Below are positions 17,195-26,293 of a stretch of 64,000 bases of DNA, piece after piece. How positions within the stretch are numbered: position 1 is the first letter of the stretch; the number at the start of each line of letters is the position of its first letter. Source of the stretch: Anaerolineales bacterium (GTDB lineage Bacteria > Chloroflexota > Anaerolineae > Anaerolineales > Villigracilaceae); the NCBI GenBank assembly GCA_030583925.1, contig CP129482.1:2480001-2544000 (forward strand), written 5' to 3'. Below the pieces are notes generated by a model. It ran no database searches and was not told where the DNA came from. It saw nothing but the letters and a program-made list of their open reading frames with translations. A program made the position numbers and the translations under genes.

Positions 17195-18253
17195 ATGCCG
17201 ATCCCTCGAACCGGGCGCGAAATCCGCCTCACGACTCTTTCCACGTGCGCGGGTTGAGCGTCCAAACTAAGCGCTGACGCGCTGACGCAGGTTCTGCGTC
17301 CCGTGAAGGATATCTTCGACGCCGCTTCATTCCCGGACCTTTTGGTTGGTCTACGCGAACCGGATGACGCGGCTGTTTGGCGTTTAGACGACAACCGCGC
17401 GCTCGTGGTCACCACCGACTTCTTCACCCCAGTGGTGGACGACGCGTACGACTACGGCGCAATCGCCGCGGCAAATAGCATGTCGGATGTGTACGCGATG
17501 GGCGGGGAACCCTTCCTCGCGTTGAACGTTGCGGCTCTGCCCGATAATTTGCCGCCTGAAATTTCCAGCGAGATCATTCGCGGCGGCGCGGAAAAAGCGC
17601 GCGAGGCGGGAGTCGTCGTCGCGGGCGGGCATACGGTGAAAGACAAAGAACCAAAGTATGGCTTGGTCGTCGTCGGCTTTGTTGACCCGCGCAAGATGTT
17701 GAGCAAAGGCGGACTACAAGTTGGCGACGCGCTTGTGTTGACCAAGCCGCTTGGTCTCGGAGTCACAACTACCGCGTTGAAGCGCGAAGAGGTGGAAGAA
17801 AAAGATCTGCAAGAAGCGGTGGATTGGATGAAGCGCCTGAACAAAACTGCGAGTCAACTCGCGGTTGAATTTGGTCTGCGCGGCGGGACGGATATTACCG
17901 GCTACAGTTTGCTCGGTCACGGGTCGGAGATGGCGCAAGCCTCCGGCGTTGCGCTGAACTTCGAGTTTGCGAAAATTCCATTCACGAGCGGCGCGAGGAA
18001 ATACGCAAAAAAGGGCTATTTCGCTGGCGGCGCGTTCGACAACAAATCCCATTTTGAGGCGCAGGTAACGTTTGCCGATTCAATTGACGAGGAAAATCAG
18101 ATGCTGTTATTCGATCCGCAAACGAGCGGCGGATTGTTACTGGGTGTCCCACAGGAAAAACTTGAGGCGTTCATTGTCCGCGCGCAGGGATTGAGCCAGC
18201 CTGTTTGGGCGGTGGGACGCGTCGAGGGAGGAGCAGGCATCCAAGTTAAGTAA
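17195..18253 (+). CDS. selD: Selenophosphate synthetase, itself a predicted selenoprotein (in-frame UGA)
   Basis: The protein has 352 residues if UGA at 17255-17257 is read as selenocysteine 21. It makes selenophosphate from selenide and ATP. The uninterrupted frame starts only at a GTG at 17303, which would remove the family's catalytic N terminus. Reading upstream in the same frame gives MPIPRTGREIRLTTLSTCAG, then UGA, then ASKL, which matches the SelD N terminus with Sec at the catalytic Cys position. The rest is classical: EPDDAAVW, TTDFFTPVVDDAYDYG, ANSMSDVYAMGG, AGGHTVKDKEPKYG, LTKPLGLGV, GGTDITGYSLLGH and DPQTSGGLL. A SECIS-like hairpin follows the UGA. The ATG at 17195 has no clear Shine-Dalgarno site. 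Confidence 0.9.
17255..17300 (+). promoter_or_regulatory. UGA selenocysteine codon and SECIS-like hairpin
   Basis: The UGA (17255-17257) is followed by a perfect stem GACGCA/TGCGTC (17284-17289 with 17295-17300) enclosing GGTTC. The apical part GCA-GGTTC-TGC closely matches the E. coli fdhF element GCA-GGTC-TGC. The apical loop starts about 32 bases after the UGA, inside the range usual for bacterial SECIS elements. Confidence 0.75.
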
Positions 18254-18269
18254 GAAGCGGTATTCATAG

Positions 18270-18275
18270 TACAAT
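18270..18275 (+). promoter_or_regulatory. Possible -10 box for the CNNM-type gene
   Basis: TACAAT lies 30 bases before the ATG at 18306. No matching -35 is clear. Confidence 0.35.
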
Positions 18276-18305
18276 AGAGCGAAGGTCAATTACGTTTACA
18301 GTGTC

Positions 18306-19640
18306 ATGTCTGAAATCCCCATAGAAATCAATCTTACAACTGGGCTGATCGCCATTGCCATTTTGATCGTGTTTAACGGTTTGTTAGCAATGGCAGAAAC
18401 CGCCCTGCTATCAGCCCGCAAAGCCCGCCTGCAAAATGAAAATAACAAAGGCGATCTGCGCGCGGGAATTGTGCTCAAGCTGACGGAAAATCCAAACCAA
18501 TTTCTGTCGGTCATCCAGATCGGAATTACATCCATTGACTTGTTGATCGGCGCGCTCACCGGCGCGACGCTCGGCGTGTGGATTGACAATCGCCTGAGCG
18601 CCTATCCGGCGCTCGCGCCTTACAGCGGAATCATCGGCTTGCTCGTGGGCGTGCTTCCGGTAACGTATCTGTCGTTGGTGCTCGGCGAATTGGTGCCAAA
18701 GCGTTTGGCGCTGCGCGACCCAGAGGAAGTCTCGTCTGTGGTGGCGAGACCGATGTTGTTCTTTTCCAAAATATTTTCGCCGATCGTAAAACTGCTGAGC
18801 GTCTCCACCGAATTTATCCTCCGAGTATTGGGCGTCAAAGTCAGCGAGGAACCGCCGGTCACCGAGGAGGAAATTCAACTGCTGATCGATCAAGGCACGC
18901 AGGCGGGAGTCTTCGAGGAATCAGAACACGATATGGTGGAAGGCGTGTTCAGCCTCGACGATCAACGTGTCTATTCGCTGATGACGCCGCGCACCAATAT
19001 CATTTATCTAGACATCAACGATTCGATGGATGAGATTCGCCAGAAGGTAAGCGAGAGCGAGTACTCCCGCTTCCCCGTGCGGCAGGGAACGCTGGACATG
19101 ATATTAGGCATCGTGAAAGCGCGCGACCTGTTGGTGAAAAGTCTGAATGACGAGCCAATCCGTTTGAAGGATATGCTCAAACCGGCGTTCTTCATTCCCG
19201 AAACGATGTTCGCCTCGCGCGCGCTCGAGGTTTTCAAAGAAAAAGGGGCTGAACTGCTGTTGGTGATTGACGAATTCGGCGGCTTGCAAGGACTGCTGAC
19301 GATCAACGACATCCTGGAAGAGATCGTGGGCCAGATGGAACACGAAGAGCCGCAAGCCACGCAAAGGCAGGATGGGTCATGGCTGTTGGACGGCATGTTG
19401 GAAGCGGACGAATTCAAAGAGATTTTCAAGGTGACCGCGCTGCCCCACGAGGACGAATACGAAACCCTGAGCGGATTCGTGATGATGTCGCTGGGACGCG
19501 TTCCGCAAGCCGCCGACCACTTCGAGTGGCACGGGCTGCGCTTCGAAGTGATTGACATGGACGGGCGCCGGGTGGACAAGGTGTTGGTCACAACGCTACC
19601 ACAACGACCGCAAACCCAAGAACCAGTAAAAATCAATTAG
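18306..19640 (+). CDS. CNNM/CorC-type membrane protein (hemolysin-family)
   Basis: This 444-residue protein has a DUF21 (CNNM) membrane domain (about 1-190) with three to four helices and the motif MAETALLSARKARL near 22. Two CBS domains follow: DQRVYSLMTPRTNIIYLDIND onward, then FIPETMFASRALEVFKEKGAELLLVIDEFGGLQGLLT. The C-terminal transporter-associated CorC/HlyC domain occupies about 350-435. Family members are implicated in magnesium or other divalent cation transport; older hemolysin names are misleading. The next gene begins 12 bp downstream, so cotranscription is possible. Confidence 0.9.
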   Translation: MSEIPIEINLTTGLIAIAILIVFNGLLAMAETALLSARKARLQNENNKGDLRAGIVLKLTENPNQFLSVIQIGITSIDLLIGALTGATLGVWIDNRLSAYPALAPYSGIIGLLVGVLPVTYLSLVLGELVPKRLALRDPEEVSSVVARPMLFFSKIFSPIVKLLSVSTEFILRVLGVKVSEEPPVTEEEIQLLIDQGTQAGVFEESEHDMVEGVFSLDDQRVYSLMTPRTNIIYLDINDSMDEIRQKVSESEYSRFPVRQGTLDMILGIVKARDLLVKSLNDEPIRLKDMLKPAFFIPETMFASRALEVFKEKGAELLLVIDEFGGLQGLLTINDILEEIVGQMEHEEPQATQRQDGSWLLDGMLEADEFKEIFKVTALPHEDEYETLSGFVMMSLGRVPQAADHFEWHGLRFEVIDMDGRRVDKVLVTTLPQRPQTQEPVKIN

Positions 19641-19652
19641 AATTTTGCCGCA

Positions 19653-21950
19653 ATGAGATATTTTCAAAAAAAGGAAAATGATCCGCGCTTGATCATTGTC
19701 GCTATCCTTTTCCTGCTCTCCGGCGCGGCGGGGTTGATCTATCAGATCGTCTGGCATCGGTTGCTTGAAATTTATTTCGGGGTGACGATGACTGCCATCG
19801 CGTTGATCGTTGCCGCATACATGGCGGGTCTTGGGCTTGGGTCACTGTTGGGCGGACAAATCGCGCTTCGGAGCAAACGGACGGTTCTGATCTATGGGAT
19901 GGTTGAAGTCGGAATAGCAGTCTTTGGGTTTTTCAGCGAAGCGCTTATCCACTGGATCGGTCAGCGCACCGCGGGAAGCCCATATCCACTGGTCTTTCTA
20001 TTAAGTTTCCTGCTGTTGCTAATTCCGACCCTGTTGATGGGCATAACCTTGCCCCTGCTTACACAATCCTTTGTAAAACAGGTGAATACTTCCGGTCATA
20101 TCATTGGCTTGCTTTACGGGATTAACACGCTCGGAGCGGGTCTCGGCGCGCTAGTCGGCGGATATGTTCTCATCGGGAGGCTGGGATTTGAAGGCTCGCT
20201 CTGGATTGCAGTGGCGCTCAACGTTCTTGTCGGCATCGGAGCAGTAGCCTTGTTTGAAAGCAAGAAGCAAACTCGACTAGAGGAGCGGACCGAGAGTCAT
20301 TCCGAAGCGACGTCGTCCCTGCCGTATCGGACCATTTTGGTCGCCGCGTTCCTCGTCGGCTTCATCAATTTGGGTTTTGAAATGCTCTGGTTTCGCGTGC
20401 TCGGGGTGATCAACAAAGGCACAGCCTATGGCTTCCCAAGCGTTCTGTTCGTCTTCTTGACCGGTTTAGCCATCGGGGGCTTCATCTGGGGTAGACAAGC
20501 GGATCAAAGCAAGGATAGGATCGCGCTGTTCTGGAAATTGCAACTGGGAAGTGGGATCATCGCCATGCTATCGTTCCTCCTTTGTTGGGGAGCGCTGCAC
20601 TTTCCTCCGCTTCAAGATTGGATCAGGGAATCGTTCGCCAACCCGCAACAACCTATTCCGCCCTTTGTGAGAACAGATAACGGCATGGTCTTCGGACGCC
20701 GCTTGATGATTTCAACGCTGTTCGAATATTTTCTACCCATCCTTGTGCTTATCTTTCCAGCCAGCCTAATCATGGGAGGCGGGCTACCTCTTCTAGACCG
20801 CATCGCCATCACCAGCGCGGCTACCTCCGGTAAACGAGTGGGCGACATCCATTTAGCCAACATCTTGGGTTCTGTCCTCGGCTCGTTAACGATCAGTTTT
20901 ATTTTCCTTTCGGCATTAGGGACCGAGTTAACTCTGAAAGTATTGGCATTATTGAGCATCGCTTTTACCAGCCTTGTATGGGATATGCGAAAAAGCGTCA
21001 AAGGGAGCATCTATATTCTTCCTGTCTGCGTTGCCGCGCTTGTATTGATCACACCGTGGCGGGGAGTTTTCTATGAAACTTTGTATCGAACTGCCACAGG
21101 CATCCCAGCGCTTGTTCGAGAAACAAACGCCGGCGTGCTCGCTCTCGGGTACAACTCGACGCCGTCGGCGCCGTCCACGCTGTGGATCGGAGGCATTCAA
21201 AACAGCTATTTCCCAACATATGGCGATTATGAACGCACAGCATTCACCTGCGCTGCCGCGAGTCATCCACGAAAAATTCTGATCATCGGGTTGGGCGGCT
21301 CGAACACCGCATATTTTTTGACTCAGATGCCCGGCGTCGAGGAAATTCACATCGTTGAGTTGATGGACGATCTCGGCTCATTATTGAACGAATATGTGCC
21401 CGTCGCACAACAGACCTTCGCAGACCCCCGCGTCCGCTATATTGCAGACGACGGGCGGCGCTACCTATACGCCCATCCCGACGAAACCTACGATATGATC
21501 TTCATTGACCCTTTAAATAGCTTCACTAGCGGTCATAATAATTTATATTCACGCGAGGCAATGCAGTTGTATCAGTCGCATCTGAACAACGGTGGTATAT
21601 TTTGCGCCTGGATGAACGAGCGTCACTTCATCCCTAAAACAGCGGCAAGCGTTTTCCCATTCATGGAACAATTCCGCGATTGGGTCGTCTCAAGTAATCG
21701 GGAGATCTCGTTCGACCAGTCATACCTAGGATCCGGACTAGCGGCATATCTAAAAAACAGCAAAGGGATTTACTCGGACATCCTCCCTGAAACGCTAGCG
21801 CCCGAAATGGTGTTCAGTAACTATATCGGCGACCATACCTGCACGCTTGAAAAAGAAAAGGACACTCCGATTCTCTCGGACACAAGACCCTATCTGGAGT
21901 ATTACTATTTTTCCCAACCGCCGGGTCGCCCGATTCGCTGTAACCAATAA
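19653..21950 (+). CDS. Membrane-fused spermidine synthase-like protein
   Basis: This 765-residue protein has an MFS-like region with about 12 helices (residues 10-480), beginning LLSGAAGLIYQIVWHRLLEIYFG, a start characteristic of fused spermidine synthases. A cytoplasmic aminopropyltransferase-fold domain follows (about 490-760): GLGGSNTAYFLTQMPGVEEIHIVEL, DPRVRYIADDGRRYLYA and the catalytic-type YDMIFIDPLNSF. True spermidine synthase needs an Asp pair; here DPLNSF replaces the usual DSTDP-like segment, so polyamine synthesis is uncertain. These fusions are common in environmental bacteria and mostly uncharacterised. Confidence 0.82.
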   Translation: MRYFQKKENDPRLIIVAILFLLSGAAGLIYQIVWHRLLEIYFGVTMTAIALIVAAYMAGLGLGSLLGGQIALRSKRTVLIYGMVEVGIAVFGFFSEALIHWIGQRTAGSPYPLVFLLSFLLLLIPTLLMGITLPLLTQSFVKQVNTSGHIIGLLYGINTLGAGLGALVGGYVLIGRLGFEGSLWIAVALNVLVGIGAVALFESKKQTRLEERTESHSEATSSLPYRTILVAAFLVGFINLGFEMLWFRVLGVINKGTAYGFPSVLFVFLTGLAIGGFIWGRQADQSKDRIALFWKLQLGSGIIAMLSFLLCWGALHFPPLQDWIRESFANPQQPIPPFVRTDNGMVFGRRLMISTLFEYFLPILVLIFPASLIMGGGLPLLDRIAITSAATSGKRVGDIHLANILGSVLGSLTISFIFLSALGTELTLKVLALLSIAFTSLVWDMRKSVKGSIYILPVCVAALVLITPWRGVFYETLYRTATGIPALVRETNAGVLALGYNSTPSAPSTLWIGGIQNSYFPTYGDYERTAFTCAAASHPRKILIIGLGGSNTAYFLTQMPGVEEIHIVELMDDLGSLLNEYVPVAQQTFADPRVRYIADDGRRYLYAHPDETYDMIFIDPLNSFTSGHNNLYSREAMQLYQSHLNNGGIFCAWMNERHFIPKTAASVFPFMEQFRDWVVSSNREISFDQSYLGSGLAAYLKNSKGIYSDILPETLAPEMVFSNYIGDHTCTLEKEKDTPILSDTRPYLEYYYFSQPPGRPIRCNQ

Positions 21951-21969
21951 ATTCACTTCCTGAACCATT

Positions 21970-22719
21970 ATGCCCCCATCCATCCTTCGCGCGGTCATCT
22001 TCGATCTGGGCGGGACGCTCATGCACGAGAGCGACGCCACCCAGCCGGTCAACGCGCGCGGTGACGAGGCTTTGACCATCTATTTGCGCGAGCAGGGATT
22101 CGAACTCAACCTTTCGACCTTTCCGCTGGAATTCCGCCGCAGGCTGGATGACTATTTCAAGCAACGCGAAAAGGATTTACTCGAAACAACCTATTCCTTC
22201 GTCCTGCGAGATGTGCTAACGCACAAGGGATATGGCGAGGTATCCGATAAAGTGATCCGCGAGGCGCTGGATAGACTCTTTGCCGTCACCCAAACGAACT
22301 GGGCGCTGGAAGAGGACGCGCTTGCCGCTTTGAAAAAAATCGAAGCAGACGGCTATCGCATGGGGCTGATCTCGAACGCAGGAGACGACAAGGATGTGCA
22401 GCAACTCCTGCACAAATTCGGACTCGGTCGCTTCTTCGACTTCGCATTGACCTCTGCCGCGTGCAGTTACCGCAAGCCGCATCCGCGCATATTTGAGTTG
22501 GCTCTATCCAGTTGGTATTTTCTCCCCTCTGAGGCGGTGATGATTGGCGACAACCTCGACGCGGACATCCGCGGCGCGCAGAACGCGGGACTAGCGGCGA
22601 TCTGGATCAAGCGGCGCGCCGGCGTACGAGGGGCGAACCAACCGCACGTTCAGCCGGACGCGGTCGTTTCATCCCTCGCGGAAATTCCCGCCGCGCTCGA
22701 TCGGTTGCAGGTTCGATAA
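21970..22719 (+). CDS. HAD family hydrolase
   Basis: This 249-residue haloacid-dehalogenase phosphatase has motif I IFDLGGTL (residues 10-17), in which the second catalytic Asp is Gly, as in some HAD subgroups. It also has motif II LISNAG, motif III lysine in SYRKPHPRIFELAL and motif IV MIGDNLDADIRGA. An alpha-helical cap sits between motifs I and II. The replaced Asp at DLG is a point to note: phosphatase activity usually needs DxD, and DLGGTL is typical of YjjG/REG-2-like proteins. Substrate unknown. It is 3 bp from the DMT transporter, so the two are probably cotranscribed. Confidence 0.85.
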   Translation: MPPSILRAVIFDLGGTLMHESDATQPVNARGDEALTIYLREQGFELNLSTFPLEFRRRLDDYFKQREKDLLETTYSFVLRDVLTHKGYGEVSDKVIREALDRLFAVTQTNWALEEDALAALKKIEADGYRMGLISNAGDDKDVQQLLHKFGLGRFFDFALTSAACSYRKPHPRIFELALSSWYFLPSEAVMIGDNLDADIRGAQNAGLAAIWIKRRAGVRGANQPHVQPDAVVSSLAEIPAALDRLQVR

Positions 22720-22722
22720 TCC

Positions 22723-23619
22723 ATGAGGCAGGACAAAGTATTTCTGGCGTATGCCGCGCTCGGCGTGGGCGTGTTGGCATTAAGTTTTTCGGCAATGTTC
22801 GTGCGCTGGGCAGACGCGCCGGGACCGGTGATCGGCTTTTACCGCGTCCTGATTGCGACCATTTTATTCATCCCGTTTTTTATTCAACGCCAAAAAAAGT
22901 TGACGCCGCTTCGATGGCGCTGGGTATGGTTTCCGATTCTAGCGGGTCTGTTCACCGCGCTAGATTTCGCCACGTGGAACACGTCGGTCAAATTCACCAC
23001 CGCCGCCAAAGCGACGCTTTTGGGAAACACCGCCCCACTTTGGGTGGCGTTGATCGCTTTGATCGTCTTTCGAGAAAGATTGCGCGGAACTTTCTGGTTC
23101 GGCTTGGCGCTAGCGCTGATCGGCGCGGCTTTGGTGGTCGGCGAAAACTTTGCGGAGGATTTCAACGTGAACGTCGGCGATCTGCTTGCCAGCGCCGCCG
23201 CCGTCTTTTATGCCATCTACCAACTCATCACCCAAAGCGGACGAAGTTTTCTGGATCCATTTCGTTATACGTGGTTCGTCGGCTTGAGCGCGGCTGTGTT
23301 TTTGTGCATGATCAATTTAATTTTAGGAAATCCTTTACTTGGCTACTCGTCAAATACATGGCTGATATTTTTCGCCACAGCCATCGTGTCGCAAATGATC
23401 GGGTATCTCGCCATCTCGTACTCGCTAGGACATTTGCCCGCTTCCGTCGTTTCTCCCACGTTGATCGCTCAGCCGATATTGACGGCCGTATTAGCCATTC
23501 CTTTGCTAGGAGAGGTTCCATCACCGGCGCAATGGCTGGGCGGAGCGATTGCGCTCGCTGGCATTTATATCGTCAACCGCGCCCACCAACAAAGTTTACC
23601 CGAAACGCCGAACGCATAA
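22723..23619 (+). CDS. EamA-family DMT transporter
   Basis: This 298-residue inner-membrane protein has ten hydrophobic helices in two EamA repeats. The first ends with FRERLRGTFWFGLALALIGAALVVGE and the second with LLGEVPSPAQWLGGAIALAGIYIVN, the typical repeat endings. The substrate is undetermined; family members move small metabolites. It follows the HAD gene by 3 bp. Confidence 0.88.
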   Translation: MRQDKVFLAYAALGVGVLALSFSAMFVRWADAPGPVIGFYRVLIATILFIPFFIQRQKKLTPLRWRWVWFPILAGLFTALDFATWNTSVKFTTAAKATLLGNTAPLWVALIALIVFRERLRGTFWFGLALALIGAALVVGENFAEDFNVNVGDLLASAAAVFYAIYQLITQSGRSFLDPFRYTWFVGLSAAVFLCMINLILGNPLLGYSSNTWLIFFATAIVSQMIGYLAISYSLGHLPASVVSPTLIAQPILTAVLAIPLLGEVPSPAQWLGGAIALAGIYIVNRAHQQSLPETPNA

Positions 23620-23656
23620 AATATAATTTCCCTCTTTTCAACTTTTGCGGCAGGGA

Positions 23657-23662
23657 TATAAT
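23657..23662 (+). promoter_or_regulatory. -10 box for the STAS gene
   Basis: TATAAT lies 35 bases before the ATG, with a GAGAGGAG ribosome-binding site at 23683-23690. Confidence 0.5.
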
Positions 23663-23697
23663 CGAACCACACGTTTCAATGCGAGAGGAGACATTCC

Positions 23698-24102
23698 ATG
23701 GAAACGAAAATATCTACCGAAAACGGGCGGGCTCCAGTCACAGTGATTCACGTGGACGGGAATATTGATTCTGGCTCCTACGAAAAATTTCAGGCGCAAG
23801 CCAACGACTTGATAACGAACGGAGCCCGCCGCATTCTCGTTGATCTCACGCATGCCAAGTTTGTCAGCAGCGCCGGGCTGCGCGCGCTTCACGATCTGTT
23901 CACTCAACTCCGCGCGCTCGATACAGATTCGAAACTCAGCGAAGAGGATGTCCGAAACGGTATCAACGCCGGGACGTACAAATCTCCGCACTTGAAATTG
24001 CTCAACCTGTCGCCTGAAGCGCGCGTGGGATTTGAAACGGCGGGCTTTGACATGTTCATCGAAACTTTCACGGATATGAAAACCGCCGTCGCTTCTTTCT
24101 GA
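23698..24102 (+). CDS. STAS-domain anti-sigma-factor antagonist-like protein
   Basis: This 134-residue STAS domain begins with VIHVDGNIDSGSYEKFQ and has the phosphoacceptor region VDLTHAKFVSSAGLRAL, with Ser-Ser where SpoIIAA-like proteins are phosphorylated. About 20 extra residues (DTDSKLSEEDVRNGINAGTY) lie between the phosphoacceptor helix and the last strand, longer than in SpoIIAA. It probably acts in partner switching with a kinase and a phosphatase. No kinase is adjacent, but a SpoIIE-type phosphatase is at 39232-40494. Confidence 0.82.
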   Translation: METKISTENGRAPVTVIHVDGNIDSGSYEKFQAQANDLITNGARRILVDLTHAKFVSSAGLRALHDLFTQLRALDTDSKLSEEDVRNGINAGTYKSPHLKLLNLSPEARVGFETAGFDMFIETFTDMKTAVASF

Positions 24103-24133
24103 CGGGACGGCTGATTCGACCTAGGACGCGTTC

Positions 24134-24168
24134 GAGACCTCACAGGGTTTTGAATCCTGTGAGGTCTC
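24134..24168 (+). terminator. Hairpin between the STAS gene and rarA
   Basis: A 13-bp perfect stem GAGACCTCACAGG/CCTGTGAGGTCTC with loop GTTTTGAAT is followed by ATTTAT. It may end STAS transcription. The -10 box of rarA starts four bases after the stem. It may be a dispersed palindrome rather than a classical terminator. Confidence 0.5.
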
Positions 24169-24171
24169 ATT

Positions 24172-24177
24172 TATAAT
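24172..24177 (+). promoter_or_regulatory. -10 box for rarA, likely leaderless
   Basis: TATAAT is followed by seven bases and the ATG at 24185, so transcription would begin at or next to the start codon. There is no ribosome-binding site. Confidence 0.45.
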
Positions 24178-24184
24178 CCCCTCC

Positions 24185-25591
24185 ATGCCCGACCTCTTCG
24201 ATCATGCCATGCAAGAACGGATGAAGTCCGAAGCGCCGCTCGCCGCGCGGATGCGTCCGCGCACGCTCGAGGAATACATCGGGCAGGAGCATATCGTCGG
24301 CGAGGGCAAACTTCTCTGGCGCGCGATCAAATCGGATAAGTTGTTTTCTTCCATCATTTTGTGGGGACCGCCCGGCACCGGCAAGACCACGCTCGCCCAA
24401 GTGATCGCGAACACAACAAAAAGCCGTTTTGTCACCATCTCGGCAATTCTTGCCGGTAAAGCCGACTTACGCGTCATCATTGATGAAGCGATGGAACGCC
24501 GACGCCTCCACAACGAACGGACTATCCTCTTCGTGGACGAAGTCCACCGCTGGAACAAAGCACAACAAGACGCACTCCTCCCCCACGTCGAGGCGGGAGT
24601 CGTCACCCTCATCGGCGCGACGACGGAGAATCCGTACTTTGAAGTCATCAAAGCGTTGATCTCGCGCTCGCGCGTTTTCCAGTTACAAAACTTGAATCAG
24701 GAAGAAACGGGAATCCTGATTGACCGCGCCCTCACAGATAAAGAACGCGGCTATGGAAATAAGAAAGTCAAACTCGACGATGACGCCCGCAATCACCTCA
24801 TCGAAACCGCCAGCGGCGACGCGCGCAACGCGTTGAACGCCATCGAACTCGCGGTCGAATCCACCGAACCCGAAGAGAACGGAGTAATCCACATCACGCT
24901 CGATGTCGCGCAAGAATCGATTCAACGGCGCGCGGTGTTGTACGACAAGGACGGCGACGCGCACTATGACACGATCTCCGCGTTCATCAAGTCCGTGCGC
25001 GGAAGCGACCCCGACGCGGCGTTGTACTGGCTGGCGAAAATGATCTACGCAGGCGAAGACCCGCGCTTCATCATCCGACGCTTGATCATTCTGGCTGGTG
25101 AAGACATTGGCTTGGCTGACCCAATGGGATTGATCGTCGCATCCTCCGCCGCCCAAGCGTTCGATTACATCGGCTTGCCTGAGGGAATCTATCCCATCGT
25201 CGAAGCGACGCTGTATCTCGCCACCGCGCCCAAATCCAACAGCGCGGGCGCGTACTTCTCGGCAATGAAGAAGATCGAAGATGAGGGACAAGTCTCTGTG
25301 CCGCGCCACCTCATGGATGGCAGCCGCGACGCGGAAGCGATGGGTCACGGCAAGGATTATGTGTATCCACACGAACACGATGGGCATTTTATTCCCCAAC
25401 AATATTTGCCAAAACGACTTCTCGGCACGTATTTTTATTCACCCTCGCAAGAGGGATACGAGTCCCAAGTCACTGCCCGCCTCGAAATGTGGCGCGACGC
25501 GCAACGCCGTGCGCTGGGAATCGTCAAAGTGGAAAATATCCCCGCGATGAACGAGGAACAGATAATCGAGATGAAGAGGAAGATTCGTTAA
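24185..25591 (+). CDS. rarA: Replication-associated recombination protein A (MgsA/WRNIP1 family)
   Basis: This 468-residue AAA+ ATPase acts at stalled replication forks. It has the N-terminal signature PLAARMRPRTLEEYIGQEHI, Walker A GPPGTGKTT (about 61-69), Walker B ILFVDEVHRWNKAQQD, sensor 1 GATTENPYFEV, then the C-terminal tetramerisation/MgsA region (GSDPDAALYWLAKMI, PRHLMDG, YVYPHEHDG, LPKRLLG). Length is normal. Its transcript appears leaderless. Confidence 0.95.
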   Translation: MPDLFDHAMQERMKSEAPLAARMRPRTLEEYIGQEHIVGEGKLLWRAIKSDKLFSSIILWGPPGTGKTTLAQVIANTTKSRFVTISAILAGKADLRVIIDEAMERRRLHNERTILFVDEVHRWNKAQQDALLPHVEAGVVTLIGATTENPYFEVIKALISRSRVFQLQNLNQEETGILIDRALTDKERGYGNKKVKLDDDARNHLIETASGDARNALNAIELAVESTEPEENGVIHITLDVAQESIQRRAVLYDKDGDAHYDTISAFIKSVRGSDPDAALYWLAKMIYAGEDPRFIIRRLIILAGEDIGLADPMGLIVASSAAQAFDYIGLPEGIYPIVEATLYLATAPKSNSAGAYFSAMKKIEDEGQVSVPRHLMDGSRDAEAMGHGKDYVYPHEHDGHFIPQQYLPKRLLGTYFYSPSQEGYESQVTARLEMWRDAQRRALGIVKVENIPAMNEEQIIEMKRKIR

Positions 25592-25596
25592 ATATA

Positions 25597-25660
25597 GGTT
25601 GCAGGTCGAAGGTCACAAGTCGGCAACCTTCCACATTAAACCTGCAACTTTCAACTTTTA
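25597..25660. repeat. GGTTGCAGGT-type imperfect inverted repeat
   Basis: AGGTTGCAGGT (25597-25607) is mirrored by ACCTGCAACTT (25639-25649), with further GGTCGAAGGTCACAAGTCGG-like units between. It fills the gap between rarA and the phosphatase gene and has the same low-complexity style as the other junction repeats. Confidence 0.5.
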
Positions 25661-25663
25661 AAC

Positions 25664-26293
25664 ATGCCAACCTTACTACTCATCCGTCACGGCGAAAATG
25701 ATTTCGTCAAATCACATAAAATGGCAGGACGACTGCCCGGGGTGCATTTAAACCCAAATGGACTGAAACAAGCGCAAGCGTTAGCAGACGCGTTGAAGGA
25801 TGTCCCGCTGAAAGCCGTGTATTCGAGTCCGTTGGAGAGGGCGATGGAGACGGCGAAACCGATTGCCGAGTCGCACAAGCTGAAAATCATGCAAGTCCCC
25901 GAATTGATGGACACCGACATCGGCAAATGGCAGGGAAAATCATGGAAAGTTTTGGGGCTGACGAAAGTGTGGAAAATCGTGCAGAACGCGCCGTCACGAT
26001 TCCGATTTCCCGAAGGCGAATCGTTTGTCGAAGCGCAGACGCGCTGCGCGACCGCGCTTGAGGAAATTATCAACCAGCACAACAAGCCGAAAGACATCGT
26101 CGCGGTCGTCTTTCACGCCGACCCGATCCGAATGGCGGTGGCGCATTTTCTGGGTATGCCGCTCGACCACTTTCAACGGTTGAGTTGCGATACAGGTTCA
26201 GTGACCGCATTGCACGTTAACGAAGCGCGGGCAAACCTGATCAAGTTGAACCAACGTCCGCCGTTTGATTTTTTGCCAAAGAAAGCAAAATGA
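25664..26293 (+). CDS. Histidine phosphatase (phosphoglycerate mutase-like)
   Basis: This 209-residue protein has the catalytic LIRHGEND motif (residues 6-13), the second arginine region YSSPLERAMETAKPIA, the acid/base FPEGESFVEAQTR and the late histidine VFHADPIRMAVAHFLG. This fits the broad histidine phosphatase family, in the MSMEG_4193/GpmB-like group; the substrate cannot be assigned. The stop overlaps the next gene's start by ATGA, suggesting coupled translation with the cyclase-STAND regulator. Confidence 0.85.
   Translation: MPTLLLIRHGENDFVKSHKMAGRLPGVHLNPNGLKQAQALADALKDVPLKAVYSSPLERAMETAKPIAESHKLKIMQVPELMDTDIGKWQGKSWKVLGLTKVWKIVQNAPSRFRFPEGESFVEAQTRCATALEEIINQHNKPKDIVAVVFHADPIRMAVAHFLGMPLDHFQRLSCDTGSVTALHVNEARANLIKLNQRPPFDFLPKKAK

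Noticed and set aside
17303..17305. GTG as the start of selD
   Set aside because: It removes the catalytic N terminus, whereas reading through the upstream UGA restores it with a SECIS-like hairpin.
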